This document shows positions 7,010 through 7,536 of a stretch of 7,536 bases of DNA, in pieces. A program made the position numbers and the translations under genes. The notes below the pieces were generated by a model. That model saw only the letters and a list, made by a program, of their open reading frames with translations. It was not told the origin of the DNA and ran no database searches. Numbering within the stretch: the first letter of the stretch is position 1; every line of letters begins with the position of its first letter. This DNA is from JANXVY01 sp038329675 (GTDB lineage Bacteria > Pseudomonadota > Alphaproteobacteria > Rhizobiales > Hyphomicrobiaceae). Location: NCBI GenBank assembly GCA_038329675.1, contig JBBQNE010000147.1, forward strand, positions 1 through 7,536, written 5' to 3'.

Positions 7010-7069
7010 CCGTCAAGACAACTACGTTACGTTCGGACGATCGTATAGAGGGATCGGTTCGCTGCGAAC

Positions 7070-7536
7070 TTACCCCTGGCCCTTTAACTGGACGGGGACA
7101 TAACGCTTGCTGTCGGCCGACTTGACGTGCAGCAAAACCGCCTTGCGCTTCAAACCTTCGGCCTTCTTGACGCCAGCGATCACATCTTCGGGCGACACGA
7201 CGTTCTCGCCGCTGATCTGCAAGATGACGTCACCAGCTTTCAGACCCTTGGTCGCCGCATCCGAACCGGCCGCAACCTCGGCAATAACCACGCCGCCGTC
7301 TTTGTCTTTCGGCGCGCCAGCTTTGGCTGGCATCAATGTGATACCGAGCTGCGACAGTTCTAAATTAGACGGCGTCTTGGGCGTATCGGGCTTCGATGGG
7401 TCCTGTTTGCCGCCTGGGAACACCCCTAGCTTAACTTTAACGACCTTTTCGGCACTGTTGCGCCAGACGGTGACGTCGACTGTGGCATCGGGGGCGAGTT
7501 CGGCGATTTTACGTGCAAGATCGCGGCTGTCGGCAA
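7070..7536 (-). CDS. degP: Do/HtrA-family periplasmic serine protease, C-terminal part (5' end outside window)
   Basis: The frame is open to the window edge and ends with TAA at 7070-7072, leaving about 154 residues. The first visible residues, ADSRDLARKIAELAP then VDVTVWR, match the end of PDZ1 in alphaproteobacterial DegP/DegQ proteins. A Pro/Lys linker follows, then PDZ2 (about 57-150) with carboxylate-binding loop LGITL, GGVVIAEVAAGSDAATKGLK and GDVILQISGENV. The catalytic His-Asp-Ser domain and signal peptide lie beyond the window. Members of this family degrade or chaperone misfolded envelope proteins; PDZ domains bind substrate C-termini and drive oligomer assembly. The gene lies upstream of a two-component pair on the same strand, 120 bases away. 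It could be named degP, degQ or mucD; the fragment cannot decide. A GTG at 7423 is internal and not a true start. Confidence 0.92.
   Translation of the reverse strand, partial: ADSRDLARKIAELAPDATVDVTVWRNSAEKVVKVKLGVFPGGKQDPSKPDTPKTPSNLELSQLGITLMPAKAGAPKDKDGGVVIAEVAAGSDAATKGLKAGDVILQISGENVVSPEDVIAGVKKAEGLKRKAVLLHVKSADSKRYVPVQLKGQG

Noticed and set aside
7011..7016. TTGACG on the minus strand as a -35 element for the regulator
   Set aside because: No -10-like hexamer lies 16-18 bases downstream; that place is GC-rich sequence of the hairpin.
7057..7069. Palindrome GTTCGC-T-GCGAAC directly after the protease stop codon
   Set aside because: The one-base centre makes a poor RNA hairpin, no T-run follows, and the half-site arrangement does not match the alphaproteobacterial LexA direct repeat; chance is likely.

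Overview
The window is GC-rich, densely coding and almost entirely minus-strand. It reads like a chromosomal segment of an alphaproteobacterium. The support is the gene order Do-family protease, OmpR-type response regulator, sensor histidine kinase, glnE, which I recall from rhizobia and relatives, together with the style of the ECF sigma factor and its partner protein. No rRNA, tRNA, CRISPR array or insertion sequence was seen.

Layout in transcription order (right to left): (1) 7070-7536, the C-terminal part of a Do/HtrA periplasmic serine protease (end of PDZ1 plus PDZ2), cut by the window edge; (2) a 120-base gap with a GC-rich hairpin and a clear ribosome binding site; (3) 6269-6949, an intact OmpR/PhoB-type response regulator; (4) 4430-6265, its membrane sensor histidine kinase, 3 bases downstream; (5) 1284-4352 (or 4373), glnE, the bifunctional glutamine synthetase adenylyltransferase/adenylyl-removing enzyme; (6) 526-1152 (or 1200), an ECF sigma factor; (7) 1-480, a small protein in the usual anti-sigma position, open at the window edge.

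The protease, regulator and kinase suggest an envelope-stress or envelope-signalling module. glnE follows closely and may be co-transcribed. The sigma factor and its neighbour look like a separate regulatory pair preceded by a small palindromic patch.

The most unusual point is at the left edge. The anti-sigma-like frame runs, without a stop, into about 23 codons that read as the Q-loop region of a LivG-type branched-chain amino acid ABC transporter ATPase. This occurs where a membrane segment would be expected, and without a Walker A motif before it. It is either a real rearrangement or fusion, or an assembly chimera. A second oddity is a 12-base tandem repeat (unit TGGCCCGAAGAC and variants, encoding xxGQ on the minus strand) found in two unrelated genes: the anti-sigma-like gene, and the middle of the kinase ATP-binding domain. 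I see no clear evidence of an entirely new multi-gene system; the core genes are ordinary housekeeping and regulatory genes.
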